Shown here: positions 13,830 to 27,245 of the stretch, in pieces
How positions within the stretch are numbered: the stretch's first letter is position 1
How the letters are laid out: each line of letters opens with the position of its first letter
NCBI GenBank assembly: GCA_036877525.1
Contig: JAZGTH010000034.1
Span: 2,976,001 to 3,040,000 of the forward strand
Length of the DNA stretch: 64,000 nucleotides
Reading direction: 5' to 3'
Origin: Chromobotia macracanthus
Lineage: Eukaryota; Chordata; Actinopteri; Cypriniformes; Botiidae
Translations under genes and position numbers: made by a program
Notes under the pieces: generated by a model
The model's input: only the letters and a program-made list of their open reading frames with translations
Told to the model about the DNA's origin: nothing
Database searches by the model: none

Positions 13830-14138
13830 AGAGAGAGGGCGATAGTGTGCTCCAATAGTATTTTTCGACCAGTTTTGTATTAATGAAACATATGTTGAGG
13901 TTAGGAGTCATGTAAATTGTCTTTGCTGTTTATGGCACTGTTTGTATAAACAAGTCAGGTTTTATTTTTGAGGGTCTGGAATAAGCTGTGATCCTAAAAA
14001 GATGAGCCACCCAGCTAGAGAAACCTAAACGAGATGAGAGGAAATTCTGTGTTTTATTTGTCTATCAGTGTCTTACCTGTTGTCACAAGTGGAATTCAAC
14101 CATCCCTAGTGGTATTTCTCATCAATTACCTCAACAAT

Positions 14139-14656
14139 AGCTGCATTTACATGGACACTTTTTGTTTTAATCGGAATAAAATTAATCAGACTGATGAATC
14201 CGGGTTTATATGCTCATTTTCATGACGGAAGCTTATAATCGGATTTGATCTTTTGACATGCGCATAGTACACGAATACACATTTCCCACCATTTAAAGAT
14301 GCACATACTAGCAGCCACTATATTGCCATTGCTTCTTTTTTTGTTTTGCAAAGCACAATTAACATTTAAAATACTAAGCAACATTTTGTTTTTTTAACCA
14401 TCCAGTTTTGCTCCGCCATCTGACAACAGTCAGTGCCATAAGTCATTACGTGATTTGTCATTTTACATGCACAGAGCTTTCTAGTTTCATTTTTAATACG
14501 ATGAAGTGTTTACATGTCCTTTTGATCAGATTAGAAAAAGTTTAAACCACCCCTTACGGATCTGGCTGATTGACGTGTTTACATGTGATTTTTTAAATCT
14601 GATTGTGCTTCTAGTCCTATTACGATTGGATTATTTGGGTCCATGTAAATGCAGCT
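14139..14656. mobile_element. 518-bp inverted-repeat MITE, AGCTGCATTTACATGGAC termini
   Basis: The terminal 18 bases AGCTGCATTTACATGGAC (14139-14156) recur as an exact reverse complement at 14639-14656. Subterminal TCGGAAT/AATCTGATT-like blocks and TTTACATG motifs also recur inverted. The flanks show AAT on both sides (or TA if the first base is not part of the terminus), so it could be a three-base or TA target type. There is no transposase frame, so it is non-autonomous. Confidence 0.85.
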
Positions 14657-15487
14657 AATGTGTATCACACAGAACTGACTGCTGCAATATTGAACATCTG
14701 CACTACAGACGTTTGTACTAGAGCTATACCAAGTGACTTACATACAATAATTGGATTTGTTGTTTGGATTCAAAGACATTTCTTTTGTGCAAACATTACA
14801 TTACATTAATGTGCCTTACTTGATTCTTGTCCTCCATAGCAAACCTAGTGTTCTGGTCCATTACTGTGTGTCCTGACACACAGATTGATACACAAAGGCA
14901 AAAAAGTAACTATGCCACACTACTAGCGCTACCGGTTATAGAAACATATGTCCACTTTTAAACAAAGCCCTTTTACTATTTATCTTCATGAATACTGCAG
15001 AATGGAATATCACAGACACCCCGTTTTCACTTATCTTCAATATGACACACAAAATACGTCAAAAACATGACGCATAGCACAGCAGAGATCAAATCTTCGG
15101 TATCATTTTCATCTAGGGGGTACAGAACCCATAATAGCTTTGAAAAAAATGGCAGACACCCGTTACCATATCTGGAATCAATTTCTTCCAACTTTTTAAG
15201 TCTGTATATCAGATTTATAGTTTATATATGTCTGTGATCCCTTAGTGTATACTAAGGGCATATAGCATTAATGTAAAATTGGTCTTCAGCCATTACTTGG
15301 CACCGAGTCCCACTATCTGGCTGCCTGTGATTTAGGTATTATTCTCAAAGCAAGTCGATGTCTTTTCATCTTTTACTGACCTCAGATCAGTGACAATTCC
15401 TCTTGATTTTTGATTAAACTGTGTATGGTTGTTGAAAAAAATCTTGTGAATTACACTCAGTCATGTTAAAGAGACACTATCTATAAT

Positions 15488-15638
15488 CCTGTAGCTTAAC
15501 TGGTAGAGCGTGATAAAGTCATGGGTTCAAATCCCAGTTAATACACATATATAGGTTAATCAAATATATACCACAGGACATTTAATGCATTCTAAGTCAC
15601 TTTAAATAAAAGCAGCTGTTAAATGCATAAATGCAAAT
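15488..15638 (+). mobile_element. tRNA-derived SINE
   Basis: The head GTAGCTTAACTGGTAGAGCG is an A-box and GGTTCAAATCC at 15524-15534 is a perfect B-box type, 31 bases downstream. The body ends TCACTTTAAATAAAAGCAGC then TGTTAAATGCATAAATG, the tail shared by many teleost SINEs. The head does not fold into a complete cloverleaf, so it is not a tRNA gene. Confidence 0.8.
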
Positions 15639-18628
15639 CCCCTAATAAAAGCACATTATTAATCAGACCCTGAACTGGTTTTTTGACATTTAATATCAAA
15701 ATAGCATTGTTATGGATGGCATGAACATATTTCAGGAGATATATTTCAGTGGCTAAAAGTGAAATTAAACACACTGGCTTTGTAAAAGAACACAAAGTAA
15801 AATCGAAGTATTGATATTGGCATCACATTCTCAGTTTTTCTCCATTATTTTTTCACAAAGCATCATCATTTGCTTTTATGCAGTTCATTTAAATGCTTCT
15901 GTGGTGTGACAAGTGAATTTTTAAAAGAAGCAATATAATGTAGTCTTTTAATTAATACAAGGCTATATAAATATTGTGTTATAATCAGACTAGTGTGTGA
16001 ATTCATGAGGCCTGGGTCAACATGTTTATAGATGTTTATAGCAAATACTCTTGGCAAAATAAGACTGCTGTTAAAGCTTGTCCTGTTACCTATACCCATA
16101 TATTATTTGCTCATTACAATGTATGATATTTACTCATTAATAATTGAAAATACTTACAACTACTTTTTTATGACATGCAGAAAAAGTGTACAATGACTTG
16201 AATGCAGCATATGACAATCTTATGAAATTTGGATACTTTCTGCGCATGATACAGTTCTTACCTGCACCAATATGGGTTATGAGAAAACAATAGGAGAGGT
16301 AATAAAAACATATTAAATCTCTATTAGTTTTGTGTATATACTGAGTCACAACCCTTCAGAAGTAAAAGACTGAAGCATTGTGGGAGAGATTTTCTGCAGT
16401 GCATCTACGAGATAAATACTTCCCTGGCACCAAAACAACTCGCTCTTGATTTATTTTGCTTTCCCTTTATCACGGCAATCCAATAGACAACGCTCATAGC
16501 TAAGAGGGGTGTTGTGGATAAACAAAAGACGTGCCCTCTTTTGTTAGCGAGACACAGCACCAGTCAATAAAACTAAGATGTTGTGACTTGAGGACAGATC
16601 TTCATACACATGTTGGCTCAAAGCAGACGGCTTTTATATAGCTGTCAGAAGGGGACTGCTGAATGCTTCTGAGGGGATTACAGCACACAAAGCATAAAAA
16701 ACATGAGAAATGGTGTGTGGATATGCATTATAGCTGTTGCCCTCTCGTATGTACCCCCTACTGAGACATTAGAAACACAATTTTGGGGGGATTGCTGGTT
16801 ATATATCAATGGTAGTTTAAAATCGGTTTGATTTAAGGGGCTGGTGACCTTTAGCTGTCTTTGTAAACACAATGTAACAGTCACAACAGTGACAGAATGT
16901 TTTTAATGTTTTTAAAAAGACTTAATAGATGTTCTGCTTTTTTATGGTGAACACGCATGAAATCGTTTGACAAGTGACATTTATGAATATTGATGAAAGT
17001 CTTGTTAAAACAGGACATTTGAATGTGATGTGTAGAACATCACAAGTTTCTTTTTAATAGCCAATAGGCTGTAGTTGCTGTATCACTATGTGCTATATGC
17101 CATGATTTGTTGCTTCTTTGTTAGTGTCAGGTGGTATGGGGGGAGGGAATATTGATTTGAAATTTGAAACACAAATCTGGGTATTGCAGGATGAGCCATC
17201 AGTAATTTGGTCCACTTTCCCAGAAGACAAAGACTAAATAAAAGTACAAAAAAACATTTTTTAGGATAGGTGTCTGATGGAAACAGATAAAATGTTTAAA
17301 AGTGATGCAAATTCTACATTTTGTCAGCATTTTTCAAAACAAATTTCCATTTCCACAGATGAACAAGCAATTATTAAAACAGGTTCCATGCTCATCTGTA
17401 TTTTGCCCAATGCAATTAACCCTGTAACTATGCAAATTAAAATGTTATCCCAGGGTTTACACATGTACAGTGTAAAATCTCCATTCAAGGATTAAACCCA
17501 GAGTGAAGTATGAACAGTGTAAAACATGGAACAAGATAACAAACAATAAAGCAGGATTATTATAACCTCAGGTTAATTATTTCAAGTGTACAAAATGGCT
17601 CCTTGTTGTTCTGAATGTTAATTCAGCCACCTCGCAAGAGGCTGAGGACATCATTTTCTGTAGGCCTTTAGTGGGAAGTAAATTATGGACAAAAGCAAAC
17701 CACAACACAAGCAAAACAAAACCAAAGAGATGCCGCACCTTAACGCATGCATGAGCCCCCTAAAAGCAATTACATGATGTCGGTGGCCTATTCTGTGGTT
17801 CAGCTATTGTTCTTGCACAGTAATTCCAAACACACCTGCAATCCTTTCCTTCCTGTATCACAATTCCCACAGTTCAGCTCTGAGGAGTTTGAAAGGCCGG
17901 GCACAATGATGTAATTACTTTTCCAGGTTCTCAGGATGGTCTGAAAGGAAGGAAAACACAGAACCACAGCAAGGAAAGCTGCATTCCAAACCCTTTAAAT
18001 GAAAGTCTTGAAGGCAAGACTTTTTCAGGGTTTTAGGGTTACTCCTGCATATTATGTAATATTGCATCTTATAACAACAAAACACCACTGTAAATGGATG
18101 GTAGATGTTTTCAGATCTGTTTTAGTGTCAGGCGTGCAACCATGCAAGTAATCGCCAACAATACCAATGTGCTGGTTTAGCCTGCCGTGTTAAATGTGTG
18201 CTTGTGGTTTCCCGGACATGAAACTTATCATATATCCTTACACCCACTCCACTTCAAAAGCCATAGCAATGCATAAACAGCCTTTTAAAAGCTGACCCCA
18301 GATCTTTCAACTTCCTTTGTTTTAGTGTAGTGGGTTTCCGGTTGTACTGTTATATCAGTGGGAAGGTTTCTAATATGTGTTCAAGGAAGTCACAAAATGT
18401 TAGCCAGGCGCTTCTCTTCACTCTACTTTGTCAGGAGCTGAGTGGTGACCACTGCTCCCAAAGCAAAAGTGCTTGTCTAAAGCTGACATGGTGAAGTTTG
18501 TCAAATGGACTCTTTGTCTTTATTCCCCTCAAGTGGACCTCTAAAAACAGCCATCATTAGCATTCATCGCCCACAAATCTAACTGTGCTGAAATAGACCA
18601 TGAAAGTCCCACAGGGCTGATGGACTGC

Positions 18629-18670
18629 TAATGCAGACACCCAGAGACACTGCTAACCCACTGAGCTACA
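18629..18670 (-). mobile_element. possible tRNA-derived SINE head fragment
   Basis: The minus strand reads TGTAGCTCAGTGGGTTAGCA then GTGTC, a good A-box type sequence, but no clear B-box follows. Probably a truncated SINE. Confidence 0.35.
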
Positions 18671-19682
18671 AACATTTGAATTCAGCATTGTCTTTAATTT
18701 ATGCCCAAAGTGCCTTTCCTGCTGGAAAAAACATTTGGACCATCTTAAAGGTGATCTTAGTTTGTTGTAGATCAGCAATGCTGCTCTATGAACTGGTCCT
18801 TTAAGATTGTCACCAGCTGCTATTTTTATGCAAAAAGAAATGTCAATATTTATGAGTATGTGAATTGGGCATAGTAATGTGTAAACTTTCCTGGGCATCA
18901 TAAAATGATAACATATAACATTATGCAATTAAATTATAAACAGAAACACTAAAATTTAAATATGTTTTCAATTTACATTTTCATTATATTTTGGCTGTGC
19001 CTTTTAAATAAATCTGTTTTCATGAATCAGTTACAGAATCGTTGCTGGAGAGCTTTATGACAGACAAGCACATTAGATGCCAAACCATTAGCACTCAGAA
19101 AACAGATACCAGAAGCACTGACCATAATGAAGCCTGACGCTCGCCACTGTGCTTCCTAGCAATATAACTAGATTTTCTGTAGAAAACGCAACTGGGGCTT
19201 GTTTGTGCACAACCAGCTGCCATGATGTTTTGGGTGTTTGCCAGGGCTTTGCTATATTGTTGGTAGGCTGTTCTAGGTTGCTTACTGGCCCAAGTCTGTA
19301 TGTGATTCAGTGCAGTACTCAAACTGTTTCTAGCCCTTGATTTCTCAGCACAGTTAGCTAACCATGCTGGCAGAATGCCTGTACCGAGGCGAAAACTCAC
19401 GATTGGTCACTTTGTCATGGTTATTTGTTTCTCAATAGCTGGCCAAGTTTATTAATATTTGTGTGAATTAAATAAAAATTAAGTCAAAATATATAAAACA
19501 GAGGAAAAGAGGAAACAGAGGAAAAGAGCTGGGTATATTTGGTCTGTGGAGAAGACACATGCCTTTATTGATATTTATACAGGTACTTTAATCCTGATTT
19601 GAAAGCACCACAGTGGAAAAATAAACTGTAACCACATTAATTGGCCTATATCGACATGGAATAAAAGAGTTTCTCAATGAGA

Positions 19683-19735
19683 ACTCTTGGCCTAATGGTG
19701 TAGATGTGCTTTGTGATATTCAGGTTCAAGTCACT
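19683..19735 (+). mobile_element. possible degenerate tRNA-derived SINE head
   Basis: CTTGGCCTAATGGTGTAGAT resembles an A-box head and GGTTCAAGTCA at 19723-19733 a B-box. The body is not recognised, and a cloverleaf is not evident. Confidence 0.4.
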
Positions 19736-20654
19736 CCTTCAGTGTAAGTCTATGAGATTTTAAGCTCAATTCATCACCTGTCAAGCAAAAAAATACATCT
19801 AGAAATTTGGAAAAGTAATAGCATACCTTTCCTAAAAAAGCAACATAACGTAATTTAAAGTATCATTAATGTCCATAGCGCAATAGTTACCATACATGCT
19901 GAAGATTATTAGAATCATATCTCAAAGTAAAAGCCATAGTTATAGTGCTGCTTGCTATATATATCCAAAACAGTATTAAGTTGTTAGTGGAACATTTAAA
20001 AAATGTTAAAGAACACAATGTTAAAGATGTTTTAAATAACCAGTAATAACCAATAACGAGTAATAATGTTAATAGAACATCCAAAATTGTTTATTCCTAG
20101 AACATTTAAAATAACATTTTGAATAACATGTATTTTTTTCAACATTCTTACAACCTAAAATTGTTTACTGTGATGCCCTTCATCCACAACGTTCCTTTGG
20201 TTTCACGCCCTGCTTTTCCTTTCACACCTAACTAAAGTCATGTTCTCACTCTCAGTGGGGGTCATGGAGTCTTGGCACTCGCATTGATTTCACTTATTTT
20301 TAAGGTTGAGAATTCTTGGACATAAGCTTTGAACTGCTGCCATCCCATATGCTGGTTAAGACTGCGATTATCCTGCTGTGACAGTGAAGCATCAGGCAAC
20401 ATGACAGCTCTGCAGACACTGTGCTGTATGCAGGAGTATTACATTACTGCAAGACTGTAATATTGTCATCCCATATTGTGTTCTACAGAACCAGCAGTGA
20501 TAGGATGTCATTCAAAACTAGCCCCTATATTTGGAAATATTGAGGATTCATATCTCCAGAAGGCTGTATCAGTTAATGCTGTGTCCACTTAGTGCAAAAC
20601 TCTTTTTGTAAGAAATTTTTGTACGAAAACTGTCACAACAACCCAAGAATTATT

Positions 20655-20890
20655 TTATGGAGTAGTTCACTTAAAACTGAAAATTTTGTGATTTAATCAC
20701 CCAAATATTGTTCCAAACCCACAGGACATTTTCCTTCCATGGAACACATATACCATACCATGTTAAAGTTTTATGGAATACCATAAAACTACCATAAGAA
20801 TAGTCCAACATACACTATTTTTCTAAACACCTACTGAAAAAACTGAAATTCAAGTCATTTATCACTGAGAATCTTCCCCTCCTCTCAAAT
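20655..20890 (+). mobile_element. degenerate cyprinid-type MITE, copy 2 (one arm plus centre)
   Basis: Ordered matches to the same family as 5251-5516: GAGTAGTTCAC, AACTGAAAATTTTGTGATTT, ATTGTTCCAAACCCA, CCTTCCATGGAACAC. It continues with ATAAAACTACCATAAGAATA and TCAAGTCATTTATCACTGAG, which match the internal region of a longer member as I recall it. The second arm is missing. Confidence 0.65.
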
Positions 20891-21875
20891 CTTATTTAAA
20901 GTTCTGTGTATTAATACTTGACAGATGTGGTGACAGATTTGGTTATGAAGGGACCAACTAAATGCACCTTTACACAGTTTGGTATATGGGGATTTTGTCC
21001 CGGACCCTATGAATTCTAGCAGCATCCCAAGACGATAAAGCCAATCCTATCTGATATGAGTTACATCACATTTTTATGCACTAAGTTTAAATATGCACAT
21101 TCAGTTTTGGCTGAACAATTATGGGTGTTTACACTTCAGGATATATAGAAATGAATAGCTACTCCTAGTACATCACTTCAATATACCCCCATATTATCCC
21201 AAAGAGCATACAGCAAACCTCAGACAGCAAACATCAAGAGAATGCTTCTTTCCATCTAAAACAGACTTTAAAAGTCCAATTATGGACCTGAGAGCTGTCC
21301 AAGAGTGAAAAACAACTTTTTATATCAGAGGTGAATCTCAGGCCAATAGCTTCTATGTAATGGCATATTAGGCTTTTCTCCAACACAGACTTACATAAGA
21401 AAGTCCCAAAAATAATACTGGTGAGAGGTCACACTGTTCTTCATTTCCTGTTTGAGGGCTCTTTTTATGTGAGAGGCTATTAGGGTTTAATTGTAAGTGG
21501 CCTGGGATGAACCAAAGAAGAATGCTAGTGCTGTCCAAGCCGCAGACTAAACCAGATGGAATGGAGCCATGCTGCAGAAGAGGCTTAGTCCTAAACACAT
21601 AGTCCTAAACAGTAATTTCTGATTCATTCAAAGACATTCAAAAAATGCTGATAACTCATCTGTGCTTGGCATGTTTCTTGGCAATTCTAATTATATTATT
21701 TGGTGGAAGTTTGTCATTTATTCTGATTATCATGGATAATAAATGTATAATAAATAAATACTATTTCTTGAACATGGGTGTCTTTTATCATATTGCTGTT
21801 GACCCTGTTTTATAAATGTAATAAGCTGCTAAAGAAATTATACTTTGTCTTTGAGCATGACTTTGTGCATGTCCC

Positions 21876-21930
21876 TGTGGTATAGTGGTAACTTCACTAT
21901 AATACAGTAAAGATGGTTCCAGACCGGTTT
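21876..21930 (+). mobile_element. weak tRNA-like fragment
   Basis: GTCCCTGTGGTATAGTGGTA resembles an A-box region and GGTTCCAGACC a degraded B-box. The two arms of a cloverleaf do not pair well. Likely SINE debris. Confidence 0.3.
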
Positions 21931-24900
21931 TGTTTAATTTATGTGATGACAGGCACAGGCATACAAAATGTGCATGTAAGTCCCCAGACAGAAACAGATT
22001 TCTGCAGAAGTCTTTTTTATAGGTTTCACTTTCTCTTTCTCACATTAATACAACATTCAATCCTATTGTAATTCTATCCAACGTCTCAGCCTGTCAAACC
22101 AATATCAAAACTAAATGCAGTTATAAAATAACAGATACTATAGGAAACAACTTGGTGAGTCACCCACAGTATAGAATGCTTTCACTTTCAAAGTGGATTT
22201 AATGATATTAATGATATCTAGAATAAAATGTGTTAAAAATAACACATTTCTGGTTTTGTGTGATGATAGGGTTGTAGTGTTACATAAGACAATACAGATT
22301 GGAAAACTCAGCAGTAATGCACAGGGCCTTTCATTGCTTTATTGCTTTTATAATTCCTTATTCAGACAGCATTTATCAGCATCTCAGTTTACACATAAGC
22401 ACTTTTATTTTTTCCCTTTTCTGTTCTCCGCAAAAATTCGGACAATAGCAATGCAGTAAGTTTATATAAATATTTCATAATGCCCCGCAAGCAGGAAGAT
22501 TAAACCTTTCCTATGACAGTTATTTGTAATGACATCTGAATGCATTGGTAGAAAATATACAGACAGATGTTCGGCATGAAATATTGATTCTATAAATCAT
22601 AACCTTCTTTCCTTGTGCACTATACCAGCCTGCACCGTGTTGTCTATTATTAATGATGAATGCATTTTTAGGTGTTACTTTTGATTTGTTATATAGCTAC
22701 TCAGGTATTTTTTGTGAGTTTTCGTGATAAATGAGAGGCCTATGAAAAAGCAAACTAAGGTCTCTTCTGAAGGATGAATCGGTGAAATCTGTCTATATCT
22801 GGCCCTTTAAAGGGAAATGGCTTGTGCTGTAAAGATATGCAGGCATGGAGATGTCTACGGTGATTCTGCCAACGCTGTCTCAGCTGTGAGACCGCCAGGT
22901 TCCTCCCACTGCTCTGGCACAAATAAAAGGGAATAATATGCCCTCTGTGCATGAACAGCATATTAATTCAAACAAAAGTGCCCTTTTATCCTGCACTGTT
23001 GCAGCAGGAGAGAGAGAAAGTGAGTGAGCCAGATTCCAGGCTACACACATTTTTATGAATCTAAAACATTGAGATTTAAGTGTCTGTATCTTATTTGGTT
23101 TTGTAAACATTAACAAAACTATTGAAAAGATGATAAAAACAGTAAAAAACAGTGTTTGCTACACTGAAACTGAAAATGTGCATTTAAATTGGAAAGACAA
23201 TTCAATTTTATTACAGAGAAAATTTAATTGTTAAAAGTTTAATTTTCATATTTTCAGTTAAGGGAAGATGGGCTGGCTTAATTAATCTTATAAAGCTGAC
23301 TTTACACTGTATTTTCTGTCAAAGAATCACCCAGTTAGACAGGAAGTGGACATCTAATTGCCATGCAAGACAACCGTCTACCATTCTCTTGTTTGTTGCA
23401 TTATCTAACTAAGTGCTATAGGTAGATAAAACAATTTGTGGTGCTGAGTTATAAGGGATGAAAACTCTATTTAAAACTCTTTATCTATTTATCTCAAAAT
23501 TGTTTTATAAATAATTATTGAGACAAGATGATGACAGTTCCACTATGTTATTGAAGTATAATTCTTTTGAATTACTAACAATACCTTGCATGCACAGAAC
23601 CGCAAGTTACTCTTACTTCACCGCAAGTGAATACGTCATTAATTTTTTTAGAGGAAAGCTGCAATAAGAATCACATTAGATAGTGGTTTTCAGCTGGTTT
23701 TGTATTAGATTTTACATCAAGACAACTGTACTGTACCCCCTTGGCCAAATGGTCATATTTGACCAAACTGTTATATCTTTCCTGTGTTTTACTTTCTTTA
23801 ACAACCATCGTATGTACACATCTATAGCAACAGAATATAGGGCCTGTCCATGATTAGTCTCTTTATCAACTGAAAACTAAATGTGAGGGATGATAATAAG
23901 AATAATGGTAATAATGCTGTACAGTATACGTCAAGGTAATAAAATCACAAAATAACAAAACTTTAACTTTTTTCTTTAAAAACTTTTGCCTGTATATTAG
24001 TTTCTTAATTTTAATCAATAAAAAGGCAAGGAAAGCCATTTTCAACAATTTTTACTTCTCTTTTTATATTTTTTTCTTTACATCTGGATAGCAATAACTA
24101 AGTGAAGTGGTCTAAATATATTCATATATATACATTTATCTTCTGTGGAAGGTGCAGGAACATCAAATATTCATCCAATCATTTACTTTGTTTTTGTATT
24201 CGCTCTCTGAAATTGCCTACTCTACCTTTAATTAATCTCATTCTATTTCCTAGCAAGATAGAAAGGTATACATTTTTAATTTTAAACATTTGGTAGAACA
24301 CAACCACTCATTTTTGCTGTGTTACGCTTATCAGGGTAAAGTTACAATATGTGGCCCCTGCGAAATATGTAATCCATCCTGGCACCAGCAATGACAGCTC
24401 AAAACACATTTTGGTCAGCATGAACCATGTTAATCCTCGCTGCTAGTAAATTCACATTTAATATATTCTGGGTTACATTTTCTTAAAACGTTTTGCTCCA
24501 GATTTAAAGTTGAGGGCATGTCACAACCTGTCCATGTTGGCATCTGTTTAATTTGTCAGTTTCTGCCAAGTGACAGAGGAATTTGCACCAAAATACCACA
24601 GAAAATACCACTGACTTGACATCAACAATATGCATGATTATTTAGTTAATTGCATTTCATTATTTGCGTTTAGCATTGTTTCCCCTGATGAACATATGCT
24701 GAGAACCACTGCATTAGATAATAAGAGTGATTCAAAGATGCAAAGATGCAAAATAAACGTCTTTCATAGTGGTTCACTTGCACGAGTTTGTTTTCAGGCT
24801 AAATATGAGTCAAACCAGAATTCTTAGCCCAGATCATTTTTTTAAAGAGATACCTGTTCAAGTTATGCTAATTGCTTTGACATCATCTGACATCAAACAG

Positions 24901-25967
24901 ATTTGAGTCCTCACCAAAATCTCTATTGTGAAAGCACCTCTAGAGCCGGATTTTGAAACCTTTAAACAACTTGAAATGTGATTGCTAAGCCGTTCAATGA
25001 TAATATTCTGGCCTTTGATTGGTTCTGCATGTTGCAATGTGTGCTGCTGCCATTAGGTTTAATGATGGTGGGAAATGCATTGAGGAGGCGATGGGCTTAA
25101 TTGGCATGCAGGGAAAGTGAATGTTCTCACTCTGTTGATCAGACAAGCAGCGGGGCATGACAGGCATACAGTATCTCATAGACTTCATTAGAGTCCCATC
25201 CTGAGCTGTGGGGGCACAAAGAAAGCCCCAAAGGGGGCTGTGGGTCTATGCTAAGCAGTCAAGCACAAGTGTCTGTGATTCCATATCTGAGCAAATGCAT
25301 CAAAATAAGACAGAAAGCATGTAGACACTGCCACAGTGAGATGTTTTTTTCTACTTTTCTTTATGAGGGATTATTACTGGAAACCAGTGTGCATGATAAA
25401 AAAAACTGCTGAGGTGCACACCAACTTTCACACGCTCAAAATCTACAATGAAGACAAATTTGTCTGTGGATTTTACAGAAACATGCATTTGTTTTCTGCT
25501 GTTGATAAACAGAGCAATGATTTTTCTCCTTTTTTGGCTTCTTCCTTCTTAATTTAACAAATGTGACTTGTATTTACCATAGATCATTAATTCCCAATGC
25601 TTTCGGGGGGCTTTTAAGCATACAGAGATTGAAATAAATAACATAAACAACTCTGACTGAGTCCAGATTTGCTTTTTCAAACCTGTTTGAACCCATTACC
25701 CTCTTATTCATGCAGGACTCTTTTCATTCATGTTGACAGTTTTTTGTGGCCAACCCAAAGTGTACATAACACCTCCAGCCAGATTTCAAACCCACCTTTT
25801 TCCCCACACCTGCCAATGGTGAGTGAATTGGGAAAATATACAGGCTATAAATATTTTTTCCTTAGCATAACAATGAAATGGGTGATGACTGATGATGACT
25901 AGTTATGCTTTTCTGTAATTTTGCTCAGTTTATAAAAATAAAATAAATTCGACAGTATATTAGATTA

Positions 25968-26030
25968 TAATTTGAACCCTGGTCCCCTGCACACTAATTG
26001 AAAGTTTTCCACTAGATTAACATAGCGCAG
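25968..26030 (-). mobile_element. weak tRNA-like fragment, minus strand
   Basis: On the minus strand GTTAATCTAGTGGAAAACTT is followed about 30 bases later by CAGGGTTCAAATTA, a B-box type. Likely a SINE head remnant. Confidence 0.35.
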
Positions 26031-27169
26031 ACATACATGACACATATGATGTTAAGAACTACTAACTAAATATTATTCTTAAGTAAATATTACACTAAAT
26101 ATTATTATAAATAATAAATATTTTTTACTTTGTTTTTGTTTTACCCTACCTACAGATCACCAATTTAATTAGGACTGTCACTAAAATAAGTGCAAAATGC
26201 TGCTGCATCCAGCCCAGTCTAACTCCCCATCCACCCCCCGCCACGGTTCTGTCAAATCCTGCCCGCTACATTAGCTGACTTCCCGGAGAAGGGAGCTGAT
26301 CTTCGGCTTGGTCAGCGCTTGCTGAGCTGGCCTTGCTTTGGCTGAGCTGTGGGAAGATGGATGCACTGATCACAGGCCTAATTATGCTGAACCATCAGTA
26401 GTCTGACCTCAATGAGTGGGCAAATCACCTCTCCAAATAGAGAAAGTGGTCAGGGAATTCTGCTGTTGTCTCTTTAGTGGCATAACTAATGGTATTGAGC
26501 ATGAAAATGAGGGGCACAAGTCAAGAGCCTGTCCAAGCCTCTCAGCATGGAAGCAAGAGTGAAAATACTGTAATACCTGATAGGTCAAAATGTTTCAACA
26601 AAGGGTGAATGCAATTTGTGAACCACTTGAGAAATGGTAAACGTTTCCGTCCAATGTTTGCCCTACAGAAAACAATAATTTAGACATTATACCAAGCTGC
26701 AACTACATTTTTAAAACGGTAAAGTTATAGGCTGTGTCCAAAAGCTTAAGCTGCTGATTGCAGCCTTGCTGCCCCATCAGCCGATGACTTTGCAGCCTCT
26801 GGAAACAGATTCATACAGGCTTCATAAGCAGCAAATTGAAATTATATTTGAAATATAAACAGAGAGAATTTTGGTGATAACCTATTGAATATTGAATATA
26901 ATTTTTTTAACTTGTCCCTGCTCAACCAATCACATTCCCGTATTGTGGGATGTTAAAGGCAGTAAAGGATACATCCATGCTGCCTTCAGAAATTGATCAG
27001 ATGAAGGTATCTCAGGAGACAAGGAGTGAAGCAAACATTGGATCTGGACTTGCCTTGATGCCTTCCTTTAGTCAATTTCCAGCTTTTAGGTGCTGCTATA
27101 CACTAAGAATGACAAGTGATTACCATTCCATTGGTATGTGATGTTTTATGTAGTAGTCTTGAATGTTCT

Positions 27170-27245
27170 TAGAAGGTTGCTATGTGGTTGCTAGGGTATT
27201 CTGGATGTTCGTCAAAGTGCTGCAAGGTGGTTCCTAGGGTGTTAA
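27170..27245 (-). repeat. CCTAGCAAC ladder repeat, copy 2 (reverse orientation)
   Basis: GGTTGCTATGTGGTTGCTAG is followed by GGTATTCTGG and GGTGGTTCCTAGGGTGTT. Same family as 8087-8155, opposite orientation. Confidence 0.65.

Larger units (their letters stand above)
12546..14138. other. gene-free interval with palindromes, 12.5-14.1 kb
   Basis: AT-rich with no exon. It contains a 15-bp-arm inverted repeat (13027-13070) and a perfect 22-bp palindrome (13808-13829). The text around 13620-13870, with GTGCATTGTGGG and repeated ..TATAGTGCACTATA.., resembles an old DNA-transposon remnant common in teleosts, at low confidence. Confidence 0.5.
15639..20654. other. gene-free interval, 15.6-20.65 kb
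   Basis: No exon recognised. tRNA-like fragments occur at about 18630-18670 (minus: TGTAGCTCAGTGGGTTAGCA) and 19685-19735 (plus). A short AACAGAGGAAAAGAG duplication lies near 19498-19530. A frame of 101 codons on the minus strand at 19095-19400 has no recognisable domain. Confidence 0.55.

Noticed and set aside
15488..15560. Possible tRNA gene
   Set aside because: A- and B-boxes are present but arms do not form a cloverleaf and the sequence continues into a typical SINE body and tail.
19095..19400. 101-codon minus-strand open frame
   Set aside because: No recognisable motif, overlapped by an antisense frame, no splice context.
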